Positions 1 through 6,431 of a stretch of DNA of 8,147 bases are shown here, in pieces. Under the pieces are notes generated by a model that saw only the letters and a list, made by a program, of their open reading frames with translations, searched no databases and was not told the origin of the DNA. This DNA comes from Chitinophagaceae bacterium UBA5175 (GTDB lineage: Bacteria > Bacteroidota > Bacteroidia > Chitinophagales > Chitinophagaceae). The DNA is taken from the NCBI GenBank assembly GCA_002413325.1, contig DHWT01000217.1, positions 1-8,147 of the forward strand. The letters are read 5' to 3'. The translations under genes were made by a program, and so were the position numbers. The number at the start of each line of letters is the position of its first letter. The stretch's first letter is position 1.

Positions 1-2421
1 CTGGGTTCTGCATCCGGTTCCGGTGTGAAAATCATTGAACAGGATGGATTTTTCTTTAAGGACCTGAACAAAAACGGCAAACTCGATCCTTATGAGGACT
101 GGCGTCTGCCGGTAGACACCCGGGCCAAAAACCTGGCTTCCCTCCTGTCCGTCGACCAGATCGCCGGGCTCATGTTATACAGCCGGCACCAGGCCATTCC
201 GGCACCTGCAAAAGGTCTTACCGCCGGAACCTATAACGGGAAACCCTTTGCAGAAAGCGGCGCAGATGCTTCGGATCTTTCCGACCAGCAAAAGGAATTT
301 CTGATGAAGGATAATCTCCGGCATGTGCTTGTTACCACTGTGGCTTCGCCTGAAGTAGCGGCAAAATGGAATAATCATGTGCAGGCGCTGGTGGAAGGCA
401 TTGGCTATGGCATACCGGCCAATAATAGTTCGGATCCCCGGAACAGTGCAAACGCAACAGCGGAATATAATTTAGGATCCGGTGGTAAAATCTCCATGTG
501 GCCCGAACCCCTGGGGCTCGCCGCTACCTTTGATCCCAGAATCGTTCAGCAGTTCGGAAACATCGCAGCACAGGAATACCGGGCCCTGGGAATCACGACG
601 GCCCTTTCTCCCCAGATCGATCTGGGCACGGAACCGCGCTGGGTGCGGATCAACGGCACTTTCGGAGAAGATCCCCAACTGGCCGAAGACCTGGCCAGGG
701 CCTATGTGGACGGATTCCAGACTTCTTACGGAGCTGCTGAAATCAAAGACGGGTGGGGCTACCAGAGTGTAAATGCCATGATCAAACACTGGCCAGGCGG
801 AGGTCCGGAAGAAGGAGGACGCGATGCACATTTCGCTTATGGGAAATTTGCAGTGTACCCCGGCAACAACCTGGATGAACAACTGGTTCCCTTTGTGGAT
901 GGTGCACTTAAACTTTCAGGCAAAACAAAAATGGCGGCAGCCGTCATGCCTTATTATACCATTTCGTTCAACCAGGATCAGAAGAATTTTGAAAATGTCG
1001 GGAATGGATACAGCCGTTACCTGATCACCGATCTGTTGAGAGGAAAATATCATTACGACGGCGTAGTTTGCACAGACTGGCTGGTAACCGCCGATGAAGG
1101 AAAGACACCGGATATTTTTGCAGGGAAAAGCTGGGGTATGGAAACTAAAACGATTGCCGAGCGGCACTATAAAGTACTGATGGCGGGCGTTGACCAGTTT
1201 GGTGGAAACAATGTGGCCGGTCCTGTTATAGAAGCCTATAATATGGGCGTGAAGGAATACGGGGAAAAATTCATGCGGGCCAGGTTTGAACAATCTGCCG
1301 TCCGGTTATTGCGTAATATTTTCCGCCTGGGCCTTTTTGAAAATCCCTACTTGCATGTGGAAGAATCAAAATTAACGGTAGGCAAGCCGGAATTCATGCA
1401 GGCCGGATATGAAGCCCAGTTAAAATCCGTGGTCCTTCTTAAAAACAAATCTCAGATACTGCCACTGAAGAAAGGAATTGCCGTTTATATTCCGAAACGT
1501 TATACCGCCGCCGGAACAGATTTCTTTGGAAACGTCGTTCCCGAAAAATGGGAAGATGCGATAAACTCGGACCTTGTTAAAAAATATTTTAATGTCACTA
1601 CGGATCCGTCGAAAGCGGATGTGGCACTGGTTTTTGTCCGGAGTCCGAACGGCGGACCTGGTTATGATAAGAACGACCTGGCAGGTCAGGGCAACGGCTA
1701 TGTGCCGATCTCCCTTCAATATGGAACATATACAGCTAACAGTGCGCGGACACATAGCATCGCTGCCGGAGATCCGGCTGAACCGGAAGTAAAAAACCGA
1801 TCTTACAATAATAAATCCGTTACAGCCACTAACCAAAGCGACCTGCAATCCATCCTGGATGCCAGTAAAGCCATGAATGGCAAACCGGTAATCGTTTGCA
1901 TGGCATTGTCCAAACCGGCTGTTGTCGGGGAATTTGAAACACAGGCCAACGCAATTGTAGCGGGCTTCGGTGTGCAAAACCAGGTCATCCTGGATATACT
2001 GACCGGCGCAACAGAGCCTTCCGGTTTATTACCCGTCCAGATGCCCGCCAATATGAAAACCGTAGAAGAGCAATATGAGGATGTGCCGCACGATATGCAG
2101 GCCTACAGGGACTCCCAGGGAAATGACTATGATTTCGGTTTCGGTTTAAACTGGAAGGGGGTGATTCATGATGGGCGTACAGATACCTATGTAAACAAAA
2201 TCAGCCGGCCCCTGATCACCATTAAAAATAACCAGGCTGTGATCAGTTGTAATACACCCGGTGCGGAAATGTATTATTCGGTGAATGATTCCATTCCTTC
2301 ATTTACGAAGTCAAATCAATACCGGCAGCCCTTTGCAGTGAAGGAAGGCGTCACCATCCGGGCTATTGCAAAAAAATCGGGTTTTGATAACAGTGGCATC
2401 TCCGAATACCAGGTTAAATAA
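1..2421 (+). CDS. GH3 glycoside hydrolase (beta-glucosidase/xylosidase-like), 5' partial, with chitobiase-type C-terminal module
   Basis: Probably a secreted or periplasmic retaining exo-glycosidase of family 3 that releases terminal sugars from oligosaccharides; the exact substrate cannot be read. The frame is open from base 1 (reading LGSASGSGVK), so the true start and any signal peptide lie upstream; the GTG at 25 is only an internal Val. Numbering from that GTG: a calcium-loop-like segment DLNKNGKLDPYED (13-25); the GH3 TIM-barrel with RW...GTFGEDP (206-217) and KHWPGG (254-259); the nucleophile Asp351 in the VVCTDW context; the alpha/beta sandwich starting near VVLLKN; and the C-terminal DFGFGLNW signature. 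The last ~70 residues (from SRPLITI) resemble the chitobiase/beta-hexosaminidase C-terminal domain (CHB_HEX_C), ending at TAA 2419-2421. The acid/base Glu was not assigned. It converges on arsM and is not linked in function. GH3 membership is secure; specificity is not. Confidence 0.93.
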   Translation: MGSASGSGVKIIEQDGFFFKDLNKNGKLDPYEDWRLPVDTRAKNLASLLSVDQIAGLMLYSRHQAIPAPAKGLTAGTYNGKPFAESGADASDLSDQQKEFLMKDNLRHVLVTTVASPEVAAKWNNHVQALVEGIGYGIPANNSSDPRNSANATAEYNLGSGGKISMWPEPLGLAATFDPRIVQQFGNIAAQEYRALGITTALSPQIDLGTEPRWVRINGTFGEDPQLAEDLARAYVDGFQTSYGAAEIKDGWGYQSVNAMIKHWPGGGPEEGGRDAHFAYGKFAVYPGNNLDEQLVPFVDGALKLSGKTKMAAAVMPYYTISFNQDQKNFENVGNGYSRYLITDLLRGKYHYDGVVCTDWLVTADEGKTPDIFAGKSWGMETKTIAERHYKVLMAGVDQFGGNNVAGPVIEAYNMGVKEYGEKFMRARFEQSAVRLLRNIFRLGLFENPYLHVEESKLTVGKPEFMQAGYEAQLKSVVLLKNKSQILPLKKGIAVYIPKRYTAAGTDFFGNVVPEKWEDAINSDLVKKYFNVTTDPSKADVALVFVRSPNGGPGYDKNDLAGQGNGYVPISLQYGTYTANSARTHSIAAGDPAEPEVKNRSYNNKSVTATNQSDLQSILDASKAMNGKPVIVCMALSKPAVVGEFETQANAIVAGFGVQNQVILDILTGATEPSGLLPVQMPANMKTVEEQYEDVPHDMQAYRDSQGNDYDFGFGLNWKGVIHDGRTDTYVNKISRPLITIKNNQAVISCNTPGAEMYYSVNDSIPSFTKSNQYRQPFAVKEGVTIRAIAKKSGFDNSGISEYQVK
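61..99 (+). other. EF-hand-like calcium loop encoded in the GH3 protein
   Basis: The codons spell D-L-N-K-N-G-K-L-D-P-Y-E-D, which fits the 12-residue EF-hand/dockerin-type loop pattern with Asp, Asn, Asn at positions 1, 3, 5, Gly at 6, Asp at 9 and Glu at 12. It lies just before the catalytic barrel. Calcium binding is inferred from the motif only. I recall similar segments at this place in related Bacteroidota GH3 enzymes. Confidence 0.5.
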
Positions 2422-2507
2422 TTATACCCGGCTGATTATAAATAACCAACAGAGAATGGCAATCTTTCCTTTTCCCTAAATGCATGAACGTTTGCGCCTG
2501 TCAGTTA
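2422..2507. other. Convergent intergenic region between the GH3 gene and arsM
   Basis: This 86-bp AT-rich spacer separates the TAA of the GH3 gene from the TAA of arsM on the other strand. Both transcripts must end here or run into each other. I looked for a GC-rich hairpin followed by a T run in either direction and found none convincing, so no intrinsic terminator is called. Confidence 0.6.
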
Positions 2508-3356
2508 TTAATTGCAACATCCCGGCGCGCAACAGGCTTCGGCAGGTTTTTGTGCAAATACCGTGATACTGAAAATCCCCGTGCCGGAGTTCTTAAATTG
2601 TTCCATTTCCGCAGGCGTTAAATAGGCATGTAGAATATCATCCGGAACGACAATAGGTTTTTCCTTTTGAATCGTGATTTGCTGAAAGCCGTTGACTTCA
2701 ATTAATTCCAGATAAGCCTGCTTTTGAATGGCACCCGACACACAACCGGCATACATTTCGGCGGCTTCCCTGATTTTGGCCGGAAGTGTTCCAACCAAAA
2801 CGATATCAGAAATACTGAAATGACCGCCTGGTTTTAAAACTCTTTTGATTTCCTTAAAAACACCATCTTTATTCGGAACCAGGTTTAACACACAATTGCT
2901 TACAATCACATCCGCCGTATTTGAGGTAACCGGCATTTTTTCTATATCCCCCTTCCTGAATTCAACATTATGGAAGTCCCGTTTATCAGCATTTGCTCTG
3001 GCTTTATCAATCATGGCATCTGTAAAATCGATCCCGATCACTTTGCCTGTTTCACCGGTTTCTGACCGCGCGATAAAACAATCATTTCCTGCCCCGGAAC
3101 CCAGGTCAATCACTACGTCTCCTTTTTTGATGCGGGCAAACCGGGTGGGAAGACCACAACCCAGGCCCAGGTCGGCATCCGGGTTATATCCTTCCAGGTT
3201 CGAATAATCATCCGTCATGATATTATAAACTTCCGTTGTACATCCGCCAGTCCCGCAACAGGATGCCTGGTTTTCAGTTTTATCCTGCAGGGCGATTTCA
3301 CTGTATTTCCGCCTGACCATTTCCTTTAATTGTTCCTCGGTTTGCATAACATCCAT
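2508..3356 (-). CDS. arsM: Arsenite S-adenosylmethionine methyltransferase (ArsM)
   Basis: A cytoplasmic enzyme that transfers methyl groups from SAM to As(III), giving methylated and partly volatile arsenicals. The 282-residue length fits bacterial ArsM. The class I methyltransferase motif I is VIDLGSGAGND (82-92). The arsenic-coordinating cysteines are visible in family contexts: Cys67 in GLGCGLPT, Cys155 in SNCVLNLVP and Cys205 in YAGCVSGA. Extra Cys cluster at the N-terminus (Cys33, 34, 39) and at the end (CC-APG-CC, 275-281). The start at 3356 gives MDVMQTEEQ; Met4 is an alternative, and neither has a Shine-Dalgarno sequence. It is the last gene of arsR-arsC-arsM and begins 25 bp after the arsC stop, so it is probably co-transcribed and arsenite-induced through ArsR. 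Confidence 0.95.
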   Translation of the reverse strand: MDVMQTEEQLKEMVRRKYSEIALQDKTENQASCCGTGGCTTEVYNIMTDDYSNLEGYNPDADLGLGCGLPTRFARIKKGDVVIDLGSGAGNDCFIARSETGETGKVIGIDFTDAMIDKARANADKRDFHNVEFRKGDIEKMPVTSNTADVIVSNCVLNLVPNKDGVFKEIKRVLKPGGHFSISDIVLVGTLPAKIREAAEMYAGCVSGAIQKQAYLELIEVNGFQQITIQKEKPIVVPDDILHAYLTPAEMEQFKNSGTGIFSITVFAQKPAEACCAPGCCN

Positions 3357-3381
3357 TTTAATATTTTTTATACGAGATGGT

Positions 3382-3834
3382 TTATATCCAATAATTCAAG
3401 CTGCTCCCTTCTTTGATAAAATCCAGGATCGCATTTTTAATTTCATCCCGGATCTCACGGGTTTTATTCAATACCTCTTCGGGAGATCCCTTAAAGGAAG
3501 AAGGATCCTTAAATGACCAGGCCAGCCTTTTCACTTTTCCGGGGAAAACGGGACATCTTTCCGCGCTGGCTGCATCGCATACTGTAATCACAGCATCGTA
3601 GGATTTACCTTGTTTAAAAAGATCAAATACGCCTTTTGTACCCTTTTTGCTCAGGTCGATCCCTACTTCCAGCATCACCTGAACAACAACCGGGTTCAGT
3701 TTCCCGGGCTCGATTCCGGCACTTTCTGCCCCGAACCGGCCTTTTCCGTATTCATTTAAAAAAGCTTCAGCCATCTGGCTGCGGGCAGAATTGTGAATAC
3801 AAACAAATAAGACCTTGTGCCTGAGTTTCGACAT
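3382..3834 (-). CDS. arsC: Arsenate reductase, thioredoxin-coupled (low-molecular-weight phosphatase fold)
   Basis: Reduces arsenate to arsenite in the cytoplasm using a Cys relay that is re-reduced by thioredoxin. The 150-residue protein begins with a phosphatase-type P-loop, C12-IHNSA-R18-S19 (CX5R(S)), after a hydrophobic beta strand (VLFV). The two relay cysteines are Cys86 (ITVCDAAS) and Cys94 (ERCPVFPG). The Asp-Pro pair at 110-111 (FKDPSSF) corresponds to the general-acid loop. All catalytic residues of the thioredoxin-dependent class are present, and it is unrelated to the glutaredoxin-type ArsC of enterobacteria. It lies 54 bp after arsR and 25 bp before arsM on the same strand. Its arsenite product is the substrate of the ArsM next door. 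The neighbouring thioredoxin-like protein at 7365-7808 has an export signal, so it is unlikely to be its cytoplasmic partner. Confidence 0.95.
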   Translation of the reverse strand: MSKLRHKVLFVCIHNSARSQMAEAFLNEYGKGRFGAESAGIEPGKLNPVVVQVMLEVGIDLSKKGTKGVFDLFKQGKSYDAVITVCDAASAERCPVFPGKVKRLAWSFKDPSSFKGSPEEVLNKTREIRDEIKNAILDFIKEGSSLNYWI

Positions 3835-3888
3835 ATCGTAGTTTTTACCGGATTAAAATAACCGGGTCATTGAGGAAGGATAAAATCA

Positions 3889-4218
3889 TTAACAACAATT
3901 ACCGGTTTTATCATAACTCACAAAAAATGAATCGAACGCCGTTTTGAATTGTTTCCAGGTTTTGGGTTCAATACAATAACAGACGCTGGTACCTTCAATG
4001 GTGCCCTGGATCAGCCCGGCATTCTTTAATTCTTTCAGGTGCTGGGAAATCGTAGGCTGGGCCAGGCCCAGCTCCTCTACCAGGTCACCGCAAATACAGG
4101 AATTGGTTTTGATGACGTGCTGGATGATGGCGATCCGCGCCGGATGCGCCAATGCTTTCATCATGGACGCCAGCCTGTTCTGCTTTTCAGTAAATATCTC
4201 CGATTTGGTTAATCCCAT
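3889..4218 (-). CDS. arsR: ArsR/SmtB-family arsenite-responsive repressor
   Basis: A small (109-residue) dimeric winged-helix regulator that should repress its own operon and leave the DNA when arsenite binds its cysteines. Visible elements are the family signature KALAHPARIAII (21-32), the helix alpha3 metal site variant Cys41-Ile-Cys43 (CICGDL, compared with CVCDL in classical ArsR), and the recognition helix region LAQPTISQHLKELKNAGLI (52-70) followed by the wing. Further Cys are at 80, 82, 108 and 109. It is the first gene of arsR-arsC-arsM. A 12-bp palindrome lies only 9 bp before its ATG, as expected for autoregulation. Assignment to the arsenic-sensing branch rests on the CxC in alpha3 and on the neighbouring arsC and arsM. 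Confidence 0.93.
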   Translation of the reverse strand: MGLTKSEIFTEKQNRLASMMKALAHPARIAIIQHVIKTNSCICGDLVEELGLAQPTISQHLKELKNAGLIQGTIEGTSVCYCIEPKTWKQFKTAFDSFFVSYDKTGNCC

Positions 4219-4226
4219 GTAATTCT

Positions 4227-4238
4227 ATATTGCAATAT
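4227..4238. promoter_or_regulatory. Candidate ArsR operator: perfect 12-bp palindrome
   Basis: The bases ATATTGCAATAT form a perfect inverted repeat with no spacer, 9 bp upstream of the arsR ATG and overlapping the putative -7 element. The position suits an autoregulatory operator. A single 12-bp palindrome can occur by chance in a window of this size, so the call rests on its location. Confidence 0.5.
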
Positions 4239-4262
4239 TACGATAATACAAGGAAATACAAA
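4233..4262 (-). promoter_or_regulatory. Candidate Bacteroidota-type promoter of the ars operon
   Basis: Read on the minus strand, TTTG (4262-4259), an 18-base spacer and TAATATTG (4240-4233) resemble the Bacteroidota primary promoter TTTG / TAnnTTTG. The -7 element has one mismatch in its conserved positions, and the spacer is about one base shorter than typical. The -7 box overlaps the palindrome, so a bound repressor would block it. The implied leader is very short (about 8 nt). Confidence 0.4.
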
Positions 4263-4319
4263 ATATTTTCTGGCTTTTACAAGCTCCTGGATTTATTTCA
4301 TCCCGGTATACCCAAAGAT

Positions 4320-4787
4320 TTATTTCTGGTACCCGATTTCTTTCCGCGCAGTTTCCGTCCAGCTTTTAATCAGCCTGATCTGCCCATCGTCCAGTTTGGC
4401 ATAACGATGGATGAGGGTGTAGGAAGTCAGGGGCATATCTCTTTTTTCCACTTCTTCCGCGATGTCTCCGAAACGATGGTCCAGTTTCTTTTTACTGAGC
4501 AGGGAAAGATCAGAAAAATTAATTGCCTCCTTTCCATCATTGATATGGCTCCTGAGCCAAAAACCAACCGGATTGATATTAGTGTACCAGGGATAGTCCG
4601 TATGGTTGGAATGGCAATCATAACAGGAAGTCTGAAGGATATGCAATACCGTATCCGGGGTTTGTACATAATGCGTGATATCCGTTGGGCTTTCTGCGGC
4701 TCCGCTATTTCGGGCCGGACGGATAAACTGAATGACGATTAAAGCTACCAGTAAAAATATCAGTATTTTCCGGATGATCCTGTGCAT
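4320..4787 (-). CDS. Haem-binding domain (Haem_bd) protein, membrane-anchored c-type cytochrome-like
   Basis: A 155-residue protein with one N-terminal hydrophobic helix (about residues 6-21, after MHRIIRK), which is either an uncleaved anchor or a signal peptide; the rest is periplasmic. The covalent haem motif CYDCH is at 55-59 (bases 4611-4625), followed by the N-H-T-D-Y-P-W-Y segment typical of Haem_bd (PF14376) proteins. Met118 in RDMPLTSY is a plausible distal haem ligand. I chose the ATG at 4787 because it places basic residues directly before the hydrophobic helix; an ATG at 4841 would add 18 residues that spoil the signal. It lies 91 bp downstream of the DUF3570 gene on the same strand, so it may belong to that operon or have its own promoter. 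An electron-transfer role is inferred from the family; no partner is proven. Confidence 0.85.
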   Translation of the reverse strand: MHRIIRKILIFLLVALIVIQFIRPARNSGAAESPTDITHYVQTPDTVLHILQTSCYDCHSNHTDYPWYTNINPVGFWLRSHINDGKEAINFSDLSLLSKKKLDHRFGDIAEEVEKRDMPLTSYTLIHRYAKLDDGQIRLIKSWTETARKEIGYQK

Positions 4788-4851
4788 GGGAATTTTGATT
4801 AAATTGAACCGGTAATAGAATTCACTAAATCCGCGTTTCATCCGGCTGCTG

Positions 4852-4859
4852 CAAAGATC
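4852..4859 (-). promoter_or_regulatory. Possible weak -7 element before the Haem_bd gene
   Basis: On the minus strand the 91-bp gap after the DUF3570 gene contains GATCTTTG followed by CAGC. It differs from TAnnTTTG only in the first base, and no TTTG sits at the usual upstream distance. It would give a leader of roughly 60 nt. This is a tentative sign that the Haem_bd gene can be transcribed separately. Confidence 0.2.
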
Positions 4860-4878
4860 GGTACCCGTTTCCGAATTC

Positions 4879-6177
4879 TTACTTAAATACCAGGTTGAGT
4901 GAAATAATATTTGAATTCAGATCGGTGGTCTGCATATAATGGCCGTATCTCAATTCAAGAATTCTCAAACCGTTTGTCAGAATTCCCCGGGGAGGTGCCA
5001 GGCGGATTCCCGCCCCAAATAAATTGCTTCTGAAGTCAGCCAGTGCATAGTTGCTGGTGAAATACTGTTCCTGGATCGTATGCACCATATAGGGGGCAAA
5101 ATATCTGGCGGCCGTTTGCATATAAAACCTGTAAAAAGGAGAAATGGAAAAGAAGGGGGTGATTTTAACAGGCACTTCCAGGTTGAACGTATTGGAAACG
5201 AGCCCCCAGCTGTCGGCATAAAAGCGGTAATAGGATCTCAATATGATATTATCCCCGAGAAAATAATTCAGCCTGAAACCGATCGGCAGTTTAAATCTTT
5301 GCGAAGGCAGGTTCTCGATCGTATCCTTTCCTGTATTATAAAATACCCGGTGGAAAGGCAGGCCGAGATAACCGGACATGTAAACCATATCCAGTTCAAC
5401 ACTGCCCTGCATCCGCTGGTTGATGATCTGGGAAAAAGAAAAAGAAGCGGTTAGGGTATTTCTTGATTTGGATGGTAGTTCCGGTTTCGAATTGCCTCCG
5501 ACCAGCTGGCCATTGTTGTATTTCAAAGCCTGTACATTGCCGCTTGCCGTGGTTATATAAACTATACTGTCTGCGGAGGATGTATTTTTTGCAGAGTCAA
5601 CCGGTATAAATTCCGATGGATAGATCATCTTGATCTGATCGAAATAACCAACCAGTTTCAGACTGAATTCCCCGTTCCTCTTATTCTTCTTCGAAACCGC
5701 GGCATTCAGTCCGATGGAATGGTAATAATTGTGTTCAGCAGAATAATAAGCCCCCAGATCAAATGAAGTCCCTTTCTGTTCATTTTCCCTGGTCCAGTTG
5801 AGGGTAGGATAAATCCTTGTCCCGTAATTTCGGGAAGTTCCGTTTGAATCAACATAAGCCTGCGACGCAGCCGTGTGGTAATCTGCACCCAGGCCGAATG
5901 TCAGGGTATTTTTTCTTTTCTTTTTATCCCAGCCTATAAATGTAACGTCCAGCCCATTGGCAAAATCGGTAACATCCCCATTTCCCTTATAATCAGTCCT
6001 TCCCCCCATGACGGCCGACTTATCCGCGGTCTGATCATAATAACTTGAAACGAGGTTGACTTCATCCAGTTTCAATTTTTTGGGCTTATATCCTGTACTA
6101 TCCCCGGAAGGGTCCTGTGAAAAAGCCTGTGCCATCAACAGATACATACCGATAACAGAAAGAGAAAGTTTTTTCAT
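4879..6177 (-). CDS. DUF3570 family outer-membrane beta-barrel protein
   Basis: A 432-residue exported protein with a clear signal peptide (MKKLSLSVIGMYLLMAQAFS, cleavage likely before Gln21). The mature N-terminus carries the DUF3570 hallmark: a VNLVSSYYDQ strand, then SAVMGGR, then TDFANGLDVTFIG, then GLGADYHTAASQ (about 40-110). The remainder alternates amphipathic strands rich in Tyr, Phe and Asn with turns, as in outer-membrane barrels, and the chain ends in LNLVFK with a near-terminal Phe, consistent with assembly by the BAM complex. Length is normal for the family. It starts 22 bp after the DUF4266 lipoprotein gene and is probably co-transcribed with it. The family's function is unknown to me; a porin or surface-translocation role for the lipoprotein or its cofactor is inferred from context. 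Confidence 0.9.
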   Translation of the reverse strand: MKKLSLSVIGMYLLMAQAFSQDPSGDSTGYKPKKLKLDEVNLVSSYYDQTADKSAVMGGRTDYKGNGDVTDFANGLDVTFIGWDKKKRKNTLTFGLGADYHTAASQAYVDSNGTSRNYGTRIYPTLNWTRENEQKGTSFDLGAYYSAEHNYYHSIGLNAAVSKKNKRNGEFSLKLVGYFDQIKMIYPSEFIPVDSAKNTSSADSIVYITTASGNVQALKYNNGQLVGGNSKPELPSKSRNTLTASFSFSQIINQRMQGSVELDMVYMSGYLGLPFHRVFYNTGKDTIENLPSQRFKLPIGFRLNYFLGDNIILRSYYRFYADSWGLVSNTFNLEVPVKITPFFSISPFYRFYMQTAARYFAPYMVHTIQEQYFTSNYALADFRSNLFGAGIRLAPPRGILTNGLRILELRYGHYMQTTDLNSNIISLNLVFK

Positions 6178-6199
6178 GTATTATACCGGGTTATGGATT

Positions 6200-6424
6200 T
6201 TAATTACAGCCGCAGCCGCCACCTGTTTTACCACCATTGGCACCGGAAGATCCTTCGCGATATGATTCCGCATTGAGCTCGTTTTTTTCAACATGCCTGT
6301 TTGAAAGCGTCATTTCCGAATCATTGATCCGGCTTTTCTGGTATTCCTTTACCTGCACGCAGGATGCCAGGGATAGCAGGGCCAATAGTGCAATGCTGTA
6401 TATTTTCACAGAATGATTTTGCAT
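6200..6424 (-). CDS. DUF4266 mini-lipoprotein with Gly-rich Cys-Gly-Cys tail
   Basis: A 74-residue lipoprotein. The start at 6424 (MQNHSVKIYS) directly precedes a hydrophobic signal, and the lipobox LASC gives lipidation at Cys22; a Met at 6496 would add 24 residues inside apbE and is rejected. The mature part has VKEYQKS, EMTLSNR, a YREG turn (55-58), a Gly-rich run and the terminal GGGCGCN (68-74), which is the recognisable DUF4266 (PF14086) pattern. Cys71 and Cys73 are the only cysteines besides the lipidated one. It lies 7 bp after the apbE stop and 22 bp before the DUF3570 gene, so the three genes are tightly linked. The tail could bind a metal, form disulfides with the thioredoxin-like protein, or be modified; none of this is demonstrated by the sequence. 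Confidence 0.88.
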   Translation of the reverse strand: MQNHSVKIYSIALLALLSLASCVQVKEYQKSRINDSEMTLSNRHVEKNELNAESYREGSSGANGGKTGGGCGCN

Positions 6425-6431
6425 GGGGATC

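Noticed and set aside
25..27. GTG as the start of the GH3 gene
   Set aside because: The frame is open to base 1 and the family continues upstream with a signal peptide; the GTG is an internal Val and the gene is 5' truncated.
1420..1977. 185-codon open frame antisense to the GH3 gene
   Set aside because: No domain or coherent composition; the + strand GH3 reading is strongly supported across the whole interval.
1993..2013. D-I-L-T-G-A-T in the GH3 protein, a perfect match to the ApbE flavinylation motif
   Set aside because: It lies in the conserved GH3 segment ILxG...PSGxLP of the alpha/beta sandwich, so it is explained by the family fold. The match is most likely coincidental.
4219..4319. 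Possible terminator hairpin after the Haem_bd gene (GCTT-TTAC-AAGC)
   Set aside because: Only four base pairs of stem and no T run on the correct side; not enough for an intrinsic terminator.
4230..4742. 170-codon open frame on the + strand opposite the Haem_bd gene
   Set aside because: It starts inside the ars promoter region and mirrors the Haem_bd gene; no recognisable domain, signal or ribosome site.
4785..4812. Similar sequences before the Haem_bd and DUF4266 start codons (both ending CCCATGCA on the minus strand)
   Set aside because: The match weakens quickly upstream and overlaps the apbE stop in one case; too short to call a shared regulatory element.
4788..4841. Longer Haem_bd protein starting at 4841
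   Set aside because: The extra 18 residues (MKRGFSEFYYRFNLIKIP) would bury the N-terminal signal; the ATG at 4787 gives a normal basic-hydrophobic leader.
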